Counted from the stretch's first letter, positions 48,012 to 59,933 are shown. The stretch: DNA of 64,000 nt from Amaurobius ferox (GCA_951213105.1 OX578135.1:158047750-158111749); one strand, 5' to 3'. The notes: generated from the sequence alone by a model not told the origin. Translations and numbers: made by a program.

Positions 48012-50022
48012 TTTAACACTTTACAACAAAATTGAAAAGTGTTTATGACTTTGTTCATTCTGTCTGTCTGTCTGTCCGTTAGCACGATTAATGCCGTAAA
48101 AATTACTTTATCAAAATGAAACGTTATTATGTTGTTCAGACGGTCTGTGGGACCTATGGGAATATAAATGAATAATTTATTTTTATTTTCATTTTATTCA
48201 ATTTACGTGGCAACTACAGATGAAATCTAGTTACAGTAGCCACACAAAAAATTAAAAAGTACAGAACATAAGATACAAGAATACTAAGTAGTAAACATGT
48301 GAAGCGCATTGAAACTTGTGCTTTTTTAAAACAGGCAGGAGTCAAGTTAAATATGTCAGTATCAGCACAATAGGTATTATATAGATCAACAAATTTATAG
48401 ATACAATAGCATTTAATGCAGTTGTGCTTAACAGTAATATTGTGAAATAGAGTTTTTTTTCTAGTATTATTGACAGGTATATGAAAATCCAGGCAAGAAA
48501 GTAAAATTGGGCAATCAATAGTATTATTTAAAACTTTATAATAAAACAAGAGGCAGGACCAGCTTCTTCTTTTTTTAAGAGACATTAAACTATATTTCTA
48601 TCTGAGTTCCTTCTTATGCATATCATAAGGATAATAGCCAGTCAATCTGTAATCAATAATACGTAATAGTTTATTTTGCACGATTTCTATCCGTTGGGAA
48701 TGCAGATTGTAAACAGGGTCCCAAATCATTGCACAATATTCCAAAATTGGTGTAACTAGGGTATTATAAATACAAATAATCGTATCAGGACTGGCAAAAA
48801 CACGAGATCGTCTTAAGGTGAAACGTCTTAAGGTGAGTCTTTGGTAGGCTCTTTTAATAATATTATCGATACGTCTCTGAAAGTTAAAAATATCATCGAA
48901 AGTGAATAATATCACCCAATTAGTTTTGGATTGAACCCAGGTTGAAAAAATGAAATACATTGAACCCTATGGGACCTAATTTTTCAAACATTTCTTAAGC
49001 ACATTTAAAATTCACAAGTTGCTTCAAAAGTTTTAGGAAATATTCAAATTATCTCATAAAATGTATAAAAACAATTTCAACAAAATATATTCAGTAGTTT
49101 TTAAAATAAAAATTAAAATAATAATTACACCTTTTATATGAAGCGATCACGTGACAATTATATGAAGCGATCACGTGACTCACTTCAAAATAAAATATGG
49201 CATCCATCTTGTGTCAAAATCGTGATTTTTAAAGTTCTGTTTAATCCGTCCTAAAACCGCTTTATTTTTGCTTAAATTCTGTGCATCTACATACTGAAAC
49301 AACGCAATTACAATATATTTGAGTTTAAATGATCATCCAACTTTGATTATTTCTACAACGAAGCCTAATTTTCACTTATGTAGAATGTAAATACCAAAAG
49401 ATGCAGAATGAGTTGTATAAGAATTGCTGCATTTCTTTAACGCAAAATTTTTTAGCTTATGGAGTCTGCAATATAGCTGATATGAATGAAATATTCATTG
49501 ATTTTACACAGAGAAGGACGATTTTTTCTGTGAAGTTTTAAGCACAGAGTTTAATTACTTGTACCTCCATGGTCTTAAGTTTTTAAATAAATTATTATAG
49601 TATTGTGATGAATGAAATAAATGGAAAAAAGTTTATGAATGAAATGCTTCTTTTATAGAGAGAGCCAGGCGTGTTATTTTTCAATGACGTCATTTGTTAA
49701 ATTTCAGTTGTTTCCGATGAAGTTTTCAAATATAATAAATTATTGTAGTATTATGATAATTTTAAAAATATTACCGAAGAATGTATCGCATTTTAGAGAT
49801 GCTTAAACCAGGCAATTTATATTTCGATGTCGCCATTTGAATGAAGTTCATTTTTTTCGATGAAGTTTTAAGTTTTCAAATATAATAAATCAATGTATAG
49901 TATTGTGATAATTTTAAAAATATTACCGAGGAATGTATCGCATTTTAGAGATATTTAAATAAAATTGCATTGATGTTGGAAAGTGTTTCATAATCAATGC
50001 TTTATGCATGATTGATCTTTCT
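48012..50022 (-). repeat. Family A repeat (copy 3, long form) carrying a LINE insertion
   Basis: On the + strand it starts with the 3' hairpin (TTAACACTTTACAACAAAATT) and (GTCT)n. It ends with CATAATCAATGCTTTATGCA next to the PGRP exon. It has the same duplicated segment as copy 1. The LINE at 48177-48896 splits it. Confidence 0.87.
48177..48896 (-). pseudogene. 5'-truncated jockey-like LINE, reverse transcriptase C-terminal end
   Basis: LINE reverse transcriptases copy their own RNA at the target site. This copy keeps only the end of the gene. On the minus strand a frame reads LVTPILEYCAMIWDP and IEIVQNKLLRIIDY, typical of the thumb region after the catalytic core, and then meets a TAG at about 48598. 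The same frame goes on with MSLKKRRSWSCLLFYYKVLNN and NTRKKTLFHN to a stop at 48214. The catalytic aspartates are absent because of 5' truncation. The T-rich left edge is the tail. AAATGAATAAT (left) and AAGTGAATAAT (right) flank it as an 11-bp target duplication with one mismatch, inside family A. Confidence 0.85.
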
Positions 50023-50059
50023 TATTATTAATTTACTCACAAAACTGTACCTTTTCCAG

Positions 50060-50256
50060 GTTGGGGAGATATTGCTTACAGTTTCGTGGTTGGTGTCGAC
50101 GGTCGCATTTACGAAGCAATAGGCTGGGACGAAGCCGGAGCACACTCTATCAACTACAATCACAACGCCATCGGTATAGCTTTCATTGGCAATTATATGG
50201 AAGCGGAACCCGGCGAGAAGATGCTGAATGCTACACTAACTCTCCTCGACTGCGGG
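50060..50256 (+). CDS. PGRP: Peptidoglycan recognition protein, internal exon
   Basis: PGRPs bind bacterial peptidoglycan and act in arthropod immunity, either as zinc amidases or as receptors; most are secreted or on the cell surface. This exon of 197 nt begins after CTTTTCCAG in phase 1 and ends at GGG before GTGAGA in phase 0. Its 65 complete codons cover the middle of the amidase-type domain: WGDIAYSFVVG, then DGRIYEAIGW, GAHSINYN, and IGIAFIGNY, ending LLDCG. The tyrosine after DIA corresponds to the catalytic-site tyrosine of amidase members. The first histidine, the second histidine and the zinc cysteine would lie on other exons, which are not in the window, so I cannot say whether it is catalytic. 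The usual EGRGW appears as EAIGW, an unusual change. The frame is intact and G+C-rich compared with its surroundings, so it is probably a live gene with long introns. Confidence 0.93.
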
Positions 50257-50416
50257 GTGAGAAAGGCAAGTGGCTCTCTCACTTCGGAATGCATACTTGT
50301 TTAGAACTTTTACTTCTTTCGTAAAGGGAACAAGCACGTTTTGGCTTAATCTAAGCTATACAAGGAAAAATGATAATGAATGCAATTTTAATAATTATAA
50401 TAATTTTATACAAGGG

Positions 50417-50450
50417 AAATATTGCACCTGCTGCAGCAGGTGCAATATTT
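50417..50450. repeat. Perfect 34-bp palindrome in the PGRP intron
   Basis: AAATATTGCACCTGCTG is followed at once by its exact reverse complement, with no spacer. It lies about 160 bp after the PGRP exon. Confidence 0.97.
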
Positions 50451-50556
50451 TTGTTGGCGATTTCCCCAAACACTGGCAGAATTTGATATTCGCACGTTGT
50501 TCTTCAAACGCCACTTCCATTTTTCGACGAACGCGAACGGCTACAGTTCACTGACA

Positions 50557-50842
50557 AGGGGCGCGGTAGCCCTGTGGTTAGCGCGCGGAGGTTGCACTCG
50601 GTAGCCCCGGGTTCGATTCTCGCTGCTGCCCAAACTGCCGCCGCGTTCACGCGGAGTACGATCACGTTAAACATGTGGGTCCGTAAGTCCTTCCGAGAGG
50701 TTGGTGGTAGGGGAAGGAGGGTACGGTCCCTATGGATGCCTCCCCCACTGGGTTCCGGTCTAAATTGGGTAGCACTTCCCGGCCGTCCAAACAGATACCT
50801 TACACCTTTCTGGTAGGTCGGACGGTCTGGATCGAAGAAGAA
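50557..50842 (+). mobile_element. tRNA-derived SINE, full length
   Basis: The A box (TAGCCCTGTGG), B box (GGTTCGATTCT), body and a GAAGAAGAA tail are present. A perfect 11-bp target duplication, GTTCACTGACA, lies at 50546-50556 and 50843-50853. The target is the central region of a foldback F1 copy. Confidence 0.92.
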
Positions 50843-51025
50843 GTTCACTGACACGCATTGTCTTGGAAAACCCTACCCTGCGGACCTGCTTCTTCATTTT
50901 CACATCTCGCGTCACATGTGCCTCTACGCCACGGTAAAATAGTTGCCCTCGCATGTAATTAGGGTTGGAGATATCAACACAGTCTCCAAACTTTTTTATC
51001 CTATCTTGTATTTATATAGGGTAAT
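50843..51025 (+). mobile_element. Right arm of a foldback F1 copy
   Basis: TTCACTGACACGCATTGT, CACATCTCGCGTCACATG and TATCCTATCTTGTATTTATA match the right arm of the element at 7222-7883. The centre is at 50505-50556. The left arm is not present, so the copy is truncated. Confidence 0.75.
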
Positions 51026-51585
51026 AGAAAACTTACCCCCACTAAAATTTCAGTCCCCCCCCCCCCGACCTGAAAGTCCTGAAAGACTACCTGGTTTATA
51101 CTGCAATGCTATGACATGCCGCGAAATTACCTCTAAAACAGCAGCTCATTATGTAAATGAATGTTGCTTACGCACTGAGAAGGAATGCTTATCCCGCTAA
51201 ATTTACTTTCACATTGGTGTGCCTTTTAGTACCTTCATTTTCCCCCTCTTATCGAATATGACGTCATTTAATTCTTCTGCTTCCCTTCTTCAGAAATTCA
51301 TTACCTATCATTGCTGCAACATATGCCGAAGACCTTGCACAGGTACGTGTATTTTATGTTTACGAGCGCATGCCATTCATAAAGTCGGTCGCTAGTCTGG
51401 ACCTGGCTCGTTACGACGCACGTGCTATTTATTCTCTTTCAGATGCAATGTAAAATTGGAAGTATAATGATGGACGGGATGTGTTATTTTCAGAAAATCG
51501 CAACATCTTTAGAGTTATTTCAGCTATCATTATGATGCGTTAATGAATTCGAGGTGAGGTTACATTTTGTTCTTTCTTTAATTGC

Positions 51586-51617
<32 letters not shown>

Positions 51618-52504
51618 TGAAACGTTTAATAAATGGGTAAGTAAAAACATTTTTCGTTCCTTTTTCTTGCCTAACTTCTTTACCTTCTTCTTTGTCCATT
51701 TCTCTTTACATGCAATGCCATTCAAAATTTACACGATCAGAAATGTGAATGCTCGCTGCAAGAATGCCAATACGAATTGTGCGCCCCCCCCCCCCCTACA
51801 ACATTTTTAACTCTCTCCATATTTAATTTCTCTCTTTTTGTGAATTTTTTACAACTCCCCCCCTCCCTCCCCCTTCTCTATCTTTCTGTCTCAAAAACAC
51901 AAATGTTAGAAGTCTGGGCCGCTTGTCCCTGATCTCACTCCCACTCGAATGGCATCCTCCCCCCTATGGGCGGCCTTGCTTACAATTCAGTTTCACTGCA
52001 TGGAATTTATACTTTCTCACGCTATTGTACCAACATTTTTGAACTTGAGATTTTGATAGTATATCACGTTTTAAGATCCCCAAACACATTTCGAACACGT
52101 TTGGAAATACATCCGTCTATGTGTATACGTAATTCGTATGTATGTATGTATTTATACCTCTTGGCCTGGAGATGAAAATCCAAGAAAGATTGCGCGTTCT
52201 ATAAAATTTTATGTGTACATTATTTAAAAAGTTATATCTATGTAGAATATTTTTATTCGTATAAATAAAACTCAATGATTCGAATTTTGAGGTTTTCATG
52301 ACATTATTTTGTTATAAAGAAACATGATAATTGCCGGGACAAAGGTGATTGTAGTTCTTATTAAAAATGACCATTGGAACTGCGTTATGTATGCAAATGG
52401 TATTGAATTAGTATATGTTAACACAAATTAGCTTTACTTCCTCGACAAACACTAAGCTGTTACCAACTTGAAAAAGGACTTTAAAAGAATTTTAAAAAAT
52501 CAAG

Positions 52505-52561
<57 letters not shown>

Positions 52562-53456
52562 TTTTAGACCTAAATTTAGATACCCTCAATAATCATGTAA
52601 TCATCAATCTATATGATAAAAATGATTCTTACAACTTCACTATCATAAAGCTGCTATCATGTCAATCTTGTAATTCTATTCAATTGTTTAGAAACATCAT
52701 TTTAAACCAGCTATTTCGAATACATGGACTTTCTGAACCTCGGTTTCACTTTCTCCACATCAATAATCTTAAACGCATTTGTTAAAATTACCAATATCCG
52801 GAAGTATTTGTAAATAATATTATTAATAATTTCAAATATACCACGTAATAATTTTACACATGCATTATTTATCTTTGATTGGATAACTCATTTTTGAGAA
52901 ATCACCCATTCTTATCACCTAATTTACCACTTGGCCTGAGTCTAATACTGTTTACTACTTTCGAAAGACTATTTTCCACTTGTCCTGAGTCCTACACTGA
53001 TTACTATTTTTGAAAGTCTCCATACATATTATGTTTCGTTCAAATGTATTCATTCCGGTGCCCACTCGCATTGACGAAGTGAGGTGAAATGCTCAGTCGC
53101 TTGTTCAACCTGCACGTGGTAGCAGTGTTTGTGAGTTAATATTTCTGTTCGAGGAGGTTTTATTTTCTGATTTGTAATTCAATTGATTTATTTTTCTCCT
53201 TCCACTAGCCAGTAGACAGTTCCAATGGTGTCTATAGTTAAATACTATCGCCATTCTCAGGAACTGGCTATTCTATTGGTTTTAATTCGAATTGTATGGC
53301 TGTCCTGATGAGAATGCAATTTCGAACTAACCGCCATTTTTTGTGTAGTTTCAACTGATTGTTCTCTATGTCTTAATATTTTATCTTGAGCTAATTATTA
53401 TTGCCATTTCTCATTTTTGCCGTGTTTTCTTTTTCATTTTTATTTATATTTATGTA
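51026..53456. other. Probable intron, no exon supported
   Basis: It holds a C-run at about 51055-51065, an A-run of over 30 at 51586-51613, further C-runs at 51784 and 51857, a diverged reverse B-like segment at 52010-52135, and a (TA)n(GT)n microsatellite at 52506-52556. A 105-codon frame at 52468-52785 runs through that microsatellite and shows no domain. Confidence 0.45.
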
Positions 53457-53523
53457 CTAGCCGCCTTTGGCGACCAGCCTGTTCGCTACCCTTGAAAATT
53501 CTGACCGTGGCAAACTCGTTGGC
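53457..53523 (+). mobile_element. Possible 5' end of a non-LTR element
   Basis: ACTAGCCGCCTTTGGCGACC resembles the opening of RTE-type retroelements seen in many invertebrates. It is cut after about 65 bp by the SINE array. The matching 3' end may be at 55630-55790. Confidence 0.35.
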
Positions 53524-54946
53524 GCGACCTACCAGAAAGGTGTAAGGTAACTGCTTGGAAGGCCAGGAAGTGCCACACAATTTAGACCGGAACCCAATGG
53601 GGGAGGCATCCAAAGAGACCGTACCCTCCTTCCCCTACCACAAACCTCTCGGAAGGACTTGCAGTCCCACACGTTTAACGTGATCGTACTCCGCGTGAAC
53701 ACGGCTGCAGTTTTGGCAATGGCGGGAATCGAACCCGGGCCTACCGAGTGAAATTCCCGCGCGCTAACCACTGGGCTACCGTGCCATCCGCGACAATCTC
53801 CATAACTTTATTTTTATTCGGCAATTTTGGGAATCGAACCCGGGCCTACCAAGTGCAAATCCCGCGCACTAACCACTGGGGTACTTCACCCTCCGCGATA
53901 TTCTTCATAACTTACTTTTTATTCACCCAATTTAGACCGGAACCAAGTGGGAGAAGCATCCACAGGGACCGTACCCTTCTTCCCCTACCACCAACCTCTC
54001 GGAAGGACTTACAGACGCACATGTTTAACGTGATCGTACTCCGCGTAAACACGGCGGCAATTTTGGGAATCGAACCCGGGCCTACCGAGTGCAATTTCCG
54101 CGCGCTAACCATTGGGCTACTTTGCCCTACCCGACAATCTCCATAACTTTCTTTTTATTCATCCAATTTAGACCGTACCCTCCTTCCCCTACCACCAACT
54201 TCTCGGAAGGACTCACGGACCCACATGTTTAACGTGCTCGTACTCCGCGTAAACACGGCGGCAATTTTGGGAATCGAACCCGGGCCTGGTAACTGGTTGG
54301 ACGGCCAGGATGTGCCACCCAATTTAGACCGGAACCCAGTGGGGGAGGCATCCACAGGGAACGTACCCTCCTTCCCCTACCACCAACCTCTCGGAAAAAC
54401 ATACGGACCCATATGTTTAACGTGATCGTACTCCATGTCAGTGGCGGAAATCGAACCCGGGCCTACCGCGTGCAATTCCCGCGCGCTAACCACTGGGCTA
54501 CTTCGCCCTCCGCGACAATCTCCATAACTTTCTTTTTATTCACCCAATTTAGACCGTACCCTCCTTCCCCTACCACCAACCTCTCGGAAGGACTCACGAA
54601 CCCACATGTTTAACGTGATCGTACTCTGCGTGAACGTGGCGTAAGTTTTGGCAGTGGCGGGAATCGAACCCGGGCCTACTGAGTGCAATTCCCGCGCGCT
54701 AACCACTGGGCTGCCGCGCCCTCTGCGACAATCTCCATAACTTTCTACATATTCACCCAATTTAGACGGGAACCCAGTGGGGGAGGCATCCACAGGGGCC
54801 GTATCCTCCTTCCCCTACCACCAACCTCTCGGAAGGACTTACGGACCCACATATTTAACGTGATCGTATTCCACGTAAACACGGCGGCAGTTTTGGCAGT
54901 GGCGGGAATCGAACCCGGGCCTACCGCTAACTTCCCGCGCGCTAAT
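53524..54946 (-). repeat. Tandem array of truncated SINEs with a shared linker
   Basis: One nearly complete reverse SINE (53524-53786) is followed by at least six partial copies: 53818-53891, 53926-54126, 54160-54286, 54287-54508, 54541-54720 and 54757-54946. Most are separated by the same linker, built on CGACAATCTCCATAACTTTC and TTTTTATTCACCC, seen near 53788, 53892, 54127, 54509 and 54722. The shared linker shows that the array grew by tandem duplication and not by repeated insertion. The B box (GGAATCGAACCC in this orientation) is kept in most units. Confidence 0.9.
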
Positions 54947-55130
54947 TTGCAATTTAAAATGACCATATGCTTAATTCCATCATCCTCATTCCATTGTTTC
55001 ATTGTTCCATCATTTAAAATATCCATAAAATTAAAATATCCATTTAAAATATCCAAAAGCTAAAATATACATTTAAAAAATCCAGATCGTCCCATCATTT
55101 AAAATATAAATATAATAATTTATATAGAGC
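54947..55130. repeat. Short degenerate tandem repeat (CATTTAAAATATC)
   Basis: Units of CATTTAAAATATCCAT and variants repeat irregularly from about 55010 to 55105, with CATTCCATTGTTTCATTG just before them. Confidence 0.75.
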
Positions 55131-55790
55131 AAAGGAGCTAGCTCTATTCGGAACCGTGACGTCACCTCCACCTTGACGTCCCCACCCACCACCTTCCCTG
55201 CTTCAGCGGGGGAGAAACGAAGCGGTACGCCGAGCGGAACGGCGAGAAATATAAAATCATGACGTCTTTAAAATTGCGATCCTGAAGGCAATTTTCATTA
55301 TTTCTGGACCAGATTAGACTTGTAAGAATGCCAGATATTTCAGCTTTCTAAAAATGTAAATTATTAGTCGAAATTATGAGTACTTTTTACTATGCGAGAA
55401 TTTAAAAACCAAAAATCGTTTTTTTGAGCCAAAAGTGACTTTTGTTTTAAAATCTTTAAAAAATATTAGAAATCGAAATGGAGATTTGAAATTGATATAT
55501 TTTTACTCGTAATTGTCTGCTCTTTCCGATGGTGTGAGTTGTTTTTTTCTACGACGTCTGGATCGTGGAGAAAAAAGGGCAAAAAGGGCAAAAAAAGGTC
55601 GAAATCGCATAAAACATTAAATAAATAAAAAAATAATTAGAATTTTGAAAATCGGTTTTCACGTGTCCCCTTCCCTCCCCCCCAGGTCTCCGATTGCCAA
55701 ATTTCGTAGCTCTCCGACGCGCGGTCGCGAAACGTATAGTGTATAAGACAGACACACACACAGACATTGCCTTTTATTATATAGATACTT
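55131..55790 (+). mobile_element. Possible 3' region of a non-LTR element
   Basis: The block includes a CpG-rich stretch (AACGAAGCGGTACGCCGAGC) and ends AAATTTCGTAGCTCTCCGAC, a GACAGACACACACACAGAC tract and CCTTTTATTATATAGATA. This style of ending is common for RTE-like elements and their SINE partners. No reverse transcriptase frame is present. Confidence 0.35.
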
Positions 55791-55980
55791 TTTAATTGTG
55801 ATTTTTGTATCCTAATATTCTTCTCATCCCCCTTTCCATTGTAGTGATATGTTACCTTCTATTTTTATCCTTAGTCTTGGTCTATACTCTATAGTTACTC
55901 ATTTGTAACAGATAAGCTAGAGATGGGGTTTTTTTTTTACATACAGTAGTTTATTCATAGTTTTCGATTAAAATATTTCA

Positions 55981-55984
<4 letters not shown>

Positions 55985-56058
<74 letters not shown>
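55985..56058. repeat. (TA)n microsatellite
   Basis: It is an uninterrupted TA run of about 74 bp. Confidence 0.97.
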
Positions 56059-56059
<1 letters not shown>

Positions 56060-57128
56060 CTTGTAAACGGAAGCTCATAAAAATATACATGCTTTATCAT
56101 TCTGGTGGTTTAACTGACTCACATATACAATACAGTTGTTCATACTAGGTGAGTTACTATGTTAGTGATGTCTACATGCGTCTCCAAGTGTATTGACGGG
56201 AACCTATGTATGTAAAAAAACAATCTAAGTTTTGCGGGTTAAGAATTTTATACTGAGGGGGACAAAAATCTAAATTTTAAGGCTCAGAATTTTATATCGA
56301 GGGGGAAATATCTAAACTTGCGAAAATAAAATTTTTATATTTAAATTCGTGAAAAGCCAAGTTTAAAAAGTTCAGTTTTAGGTCTAAGAAAAAAAAAATT
56401 ATAAGCAAAACAATTCCTTTCCCATAACTACGTTTTTTTTTCAAAAAAGTATTGGAATAATTTATTGAATGAAGTATTAGCATTTTCATATCCAAAAATA
56501 AATACGGTTTTGAAAATTAAAAATACCAAAATATCGGTTCTTTGAATGTCTTAGTAGTCTCCTGCAAAGCACCAATGCTGTATATCGGAGATACATGCCT
56601 TCCAGGCTTGCTTTGTAACACTATTTATATTTGCTATATTGCACGGACTATTTTTTATATCAACGGCGTTATCATCCGCTTCCCGCCGAAATTCCCAAGC
56701 GGATATTCTTGGAATTCAAGAGATGATTTGAGCACTGATAAAGCACATCCTGTTTAATTTGAATGGCATGTTGCATGTCTTGCTACTTCTTTTCAAAGTA
56801 GAGCAGATTGTTAAAAGCAAATATAAATTTAAATATTCTTTCTGATTTGGGGATTTTTTTTTTTTACGGCATATTAAGTTAAATGAATTCGGACTATTGA
56901 AGTCACCACCCTAAAAGTGTCCCAGCTTGAACAACATTAAGAATATTGTCTCGTCGTAAGTATGGAGTTCTATTTATTTTGAAACTTGTGATGCTTCACT
57001 AACTCAACAGTGAATATACTGTCTTGTGAGCCATCTCTAATCACTAATGCCCTTCGAGTCCTACATATTATGTATTTCTTATAGTTAAATGTTTCCTTGG
57101 CCACTTTCAGTAGAGTTACGATAAACAG
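56059..57128. other. No gene supported
   Basis: Two segments share AAATCTAA.TTT and a GAGGGGGA-type motif (56255-56270 and 56298-56308). No exon signals were found. Confidence 0.4.
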
Positions 57129-58286
57129 AAACAAGAAAGATCAATCATGCATAAAGCATTGATTATGAAATACTTTCCAACTGAAATCCAATTTTATTTA
57201 AACATCTTTAAAATGTAATATATTCAGCGATAATATTTTTTAAAATTAACACAATACTGCAATAATTTATTATATTTGAAAGCTTCATAGAAAACAAATG
57301 AACTTTATTCAAATAACGTCATCGAAATAGAAATCACCTGGCTCTCTATATAAAACCTCTAAATATTTCATTCATAATTTTTTTCCATTCCTTTCATTCA
57401 TCGGCGATATTTTAAAAATTATCACAATATTACCATAATTTATTTTACTTAAAAACTTAAAACCATGGAGGTACATGTACTTTCTAACTCCATGCTTAAA
57501 ACTTCATCGAAAAAGCAATACTATAATCATTTGTTTCTTTGTGTAAAATCAATGAATGTTTTATTCATATCAGCTATATTGCAGACTCCAGAGCTAAATA
57601 ATTTTGCATTAAAGAAATTCAGCAATTATTATATAACTCATCTTACAGCTTGATGTGTTTACATTCTCCATACGTAAAAATTAGGCTTCCTTGTAGAAAT
57701 AATCAAAGTGTGATGATTATTTAAACTTAAAAATGCTGTAATTGCTTTGGCGCAGTATATAGATACACAGAAAAAAATAAAGTGGTTTTAGGACGGATGC
57801 AACACTAAATATAAATTAAAACGAACTTAAAAAATGACGATTTTGACACAAGATGGATGCCATGTTTTATTTTGAAGAGGATCACGTCTTCTCTTTATAA
57901 TATGGGAGTAATTATTATTTTAATTTTTATTTAAAGAACTACCGAATATATTTTGCTCAAATTTTTTTTTATACATTTTGTGGGATAATTTGAATATTTT
58001 CTAATATTTTCCAAACAATTTGTGAATTTTAAATTCGCTTAAAAAATGTTTGAAAAATTAGGTTGCATAGGGTTTAATGTATTTCATTTTTTCAACCCGT
58101 GTTCAATCCAAAGCTAATTGGGTGATATTATTCATTTATATTCCCATAGGTCCCACAGACCGTCTGAAAAACATACTAAAATTTTATTTTGATAAAGTCA
58201 TTTTTATGGCAGTTATCGTGCGAACGGCCAGACAGAATGAACAAAGTCATAAACACTTTTCAACTATGTTGTAAAGTGTTAAAAAA
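57129..58286 (+). repeat. Family A repeat (copy 4, short form)
   Basis: It runs from ACAAGAAAGATCAATCATGC to the 3' hairpin (CACTTTTCAACTATGTTGTA) and GTGTTAAAA. It is a single-segment form like copy 2. The (GACA) tract is short here (GGCCAGACAGAATG). Confidence 0.88.
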
Positions 58287-59193
58287 ACAAAAGACTTGTA
58301 ACGAAGACAGTTCTTTATGGCTAATTGGAGTTTAATTGGCACAGAATAAACATGAGATTTCCCATGTTAAATTTTCAGAATGTATGGTGTTCTGTGCAAT
58401 AAATTTCTCGATATCTGGATCTCGCTTCGATTGCATCCACGGAATGCTATTAGATTCCAAAATGTATTTTAATTTGTCATTTTTTCTTACCAAATCAGTG
58501 GTGTAGTGCCCATTGAGGCTCAGAAGCTGAGCCTCCCCTATTTAAAATCTAAGTTAAAGATACTTTAATTTGTTATATTTTTTAATATAACGTTGCGAAT
58601 ATATATGTCTTTTTTTAGAAAACTGTTACAATTTACTTATTTAAAATGAGGCGTTTAAAAGTATTTTTTGCATTAAAAAGCATATCTAGAAGCTGAAATC
58701 ATCTAGTTTTTACGGTTCATTGAAAGAAGCATGATATTAGCTCCGGCCATCTCTTAAACTCCGCCCTGGCTGGTAAACTAGAACTTTATGCTGGCTTCCA
58801 GAAGGACGTGGCTATTTCTTCCCCTGCTTTCAACCCTTTATAAACGACGTAATGACAGACAATGATTGGATATGGGACTTGACATTTCATGAATAAAAAT
58901 TTCCTGGGCAAGACGAATGGATTCGCCATTTTGGGTCAAACATGGTTCTATTAATTAATCATCTCAGAAAAAAGTCATATATAATACTAAAGAATATGCG
59001 TCATTTTCCACGAATAACAAGACATTCGCCTAAATTTAAACAATAGCAAGGCAAAGAAACACACTAGTAAAAGTAGACTTGGTCACAGCATCAATATGGC
59101 GAAGAATCCGTTTGCGCATTAGTGAGTTTCAGAAAAAAAAATCTGATTTCCTTTTAAAAGTCACGTTACAAGAGAATCTCGGTAGGAAATCTT
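58287..59193. other. No gene supported; possible hAT-type left end
   Basis: CAGTGGTGTAGTGCCCATTG at 58497, followed by a GAGGCTCAGAAGCTGAGCCTC hairpin, looks like the left end of an hAT-type MITE. No matching right end was identified. Confidence 0.4.
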
Positions 59194-59933
59194 CTGCCCT
59201 ATCCGCGCTTTGTTAACTTTCGCGGTACACGTTTTTCGCCGAAATTCTGCTTAAACAGTTGCGAAATATTTTCTGAAAGATAAAATGCAATGCATAGATT
59301 ATATTAAAACTAAATTTAATACCCAATTAAACATAGAATATATTTTTTTATTTTAATCCAAAATATTTTTGTGCTGCCATCTGTTGTCGTAATTTAATTC
59401 ATACTGATTATATTTATTTTTTAATGAATATTTTTAAATGTCTATTCCTTCTAATACAGTATTGAATACAACAACAGATCATATATAATAATGCCACAGT
59501 CATGGAAAGGGAATTTCTCATTCTATAAATTTGATAAGGGGATCTGAATGTACATCACTGAGGACTGCAGCTTTGTCTTCAAGTTCCTTTGTCTCAAGTC
59601 CAAGTTCAATTACATTTCCGTGATTGTGGCATTATTATATATGATCTGTTGTTGTATTGAATAGCGTATTAGAAGGAATAGACATTTAAAAATATTCATT
59701 AAAAAATAAAAATAATCAGTATGACGTATAATAATTACGACAACAGATGGCAGCACCAGAAATATTTTGAATTAAAATAAAAAATATATTCTATGTTTTA
59801 TTGGGTATTAAATTTAGTTTTAATATAATCTAAGCATTGCATTTTATCTATCAGAAAATATTTCGCAACTGTTTGAGCAGAATTTCGGCGAAACACGTAT
59901 GTTGCGAAAGTTAACAAAGCGGGGATAGGGCAG
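59194..59933. mobile_element. Large foldback element with arms of about 315 bp
   Basis: The left arm (59194-59508) starts CTGCCCTATCCGCGCTTTGT. The right arm (59615-59933) is its inverted copy and ends AAAGCGGGGATAGGGCAG. Matching is close along the whole arm, including CTGCCATCTGTTGTCGTAAT. The unpaired loop is about 105 bp and non-coding. No clear target duplication was seen. Confidence 0.9.

Noticed and set aside
50574..50816. 80-codon frame, with similar ones at 53529-53771, 53912-54112, 54536-54793 and 61453-61755
   Set aside because: All lie in copies of the same tRNA-derived SINE; the shared peptide reflects the repeat and not a protein family.
51294..51342. 49-bp stretch between TTCTTCAG and GTACGTG, a possible micro-exon of PGRP
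   Set aside because: None of its frames resembles the PGRP region expected after the 50060 exon, and it is too short to judge.
52468..52785. 105-codon + strand frame
   Set aside because: Its start is inside a (TA)n(GT)n microsatellite and the remainder shows no domain or splice support.
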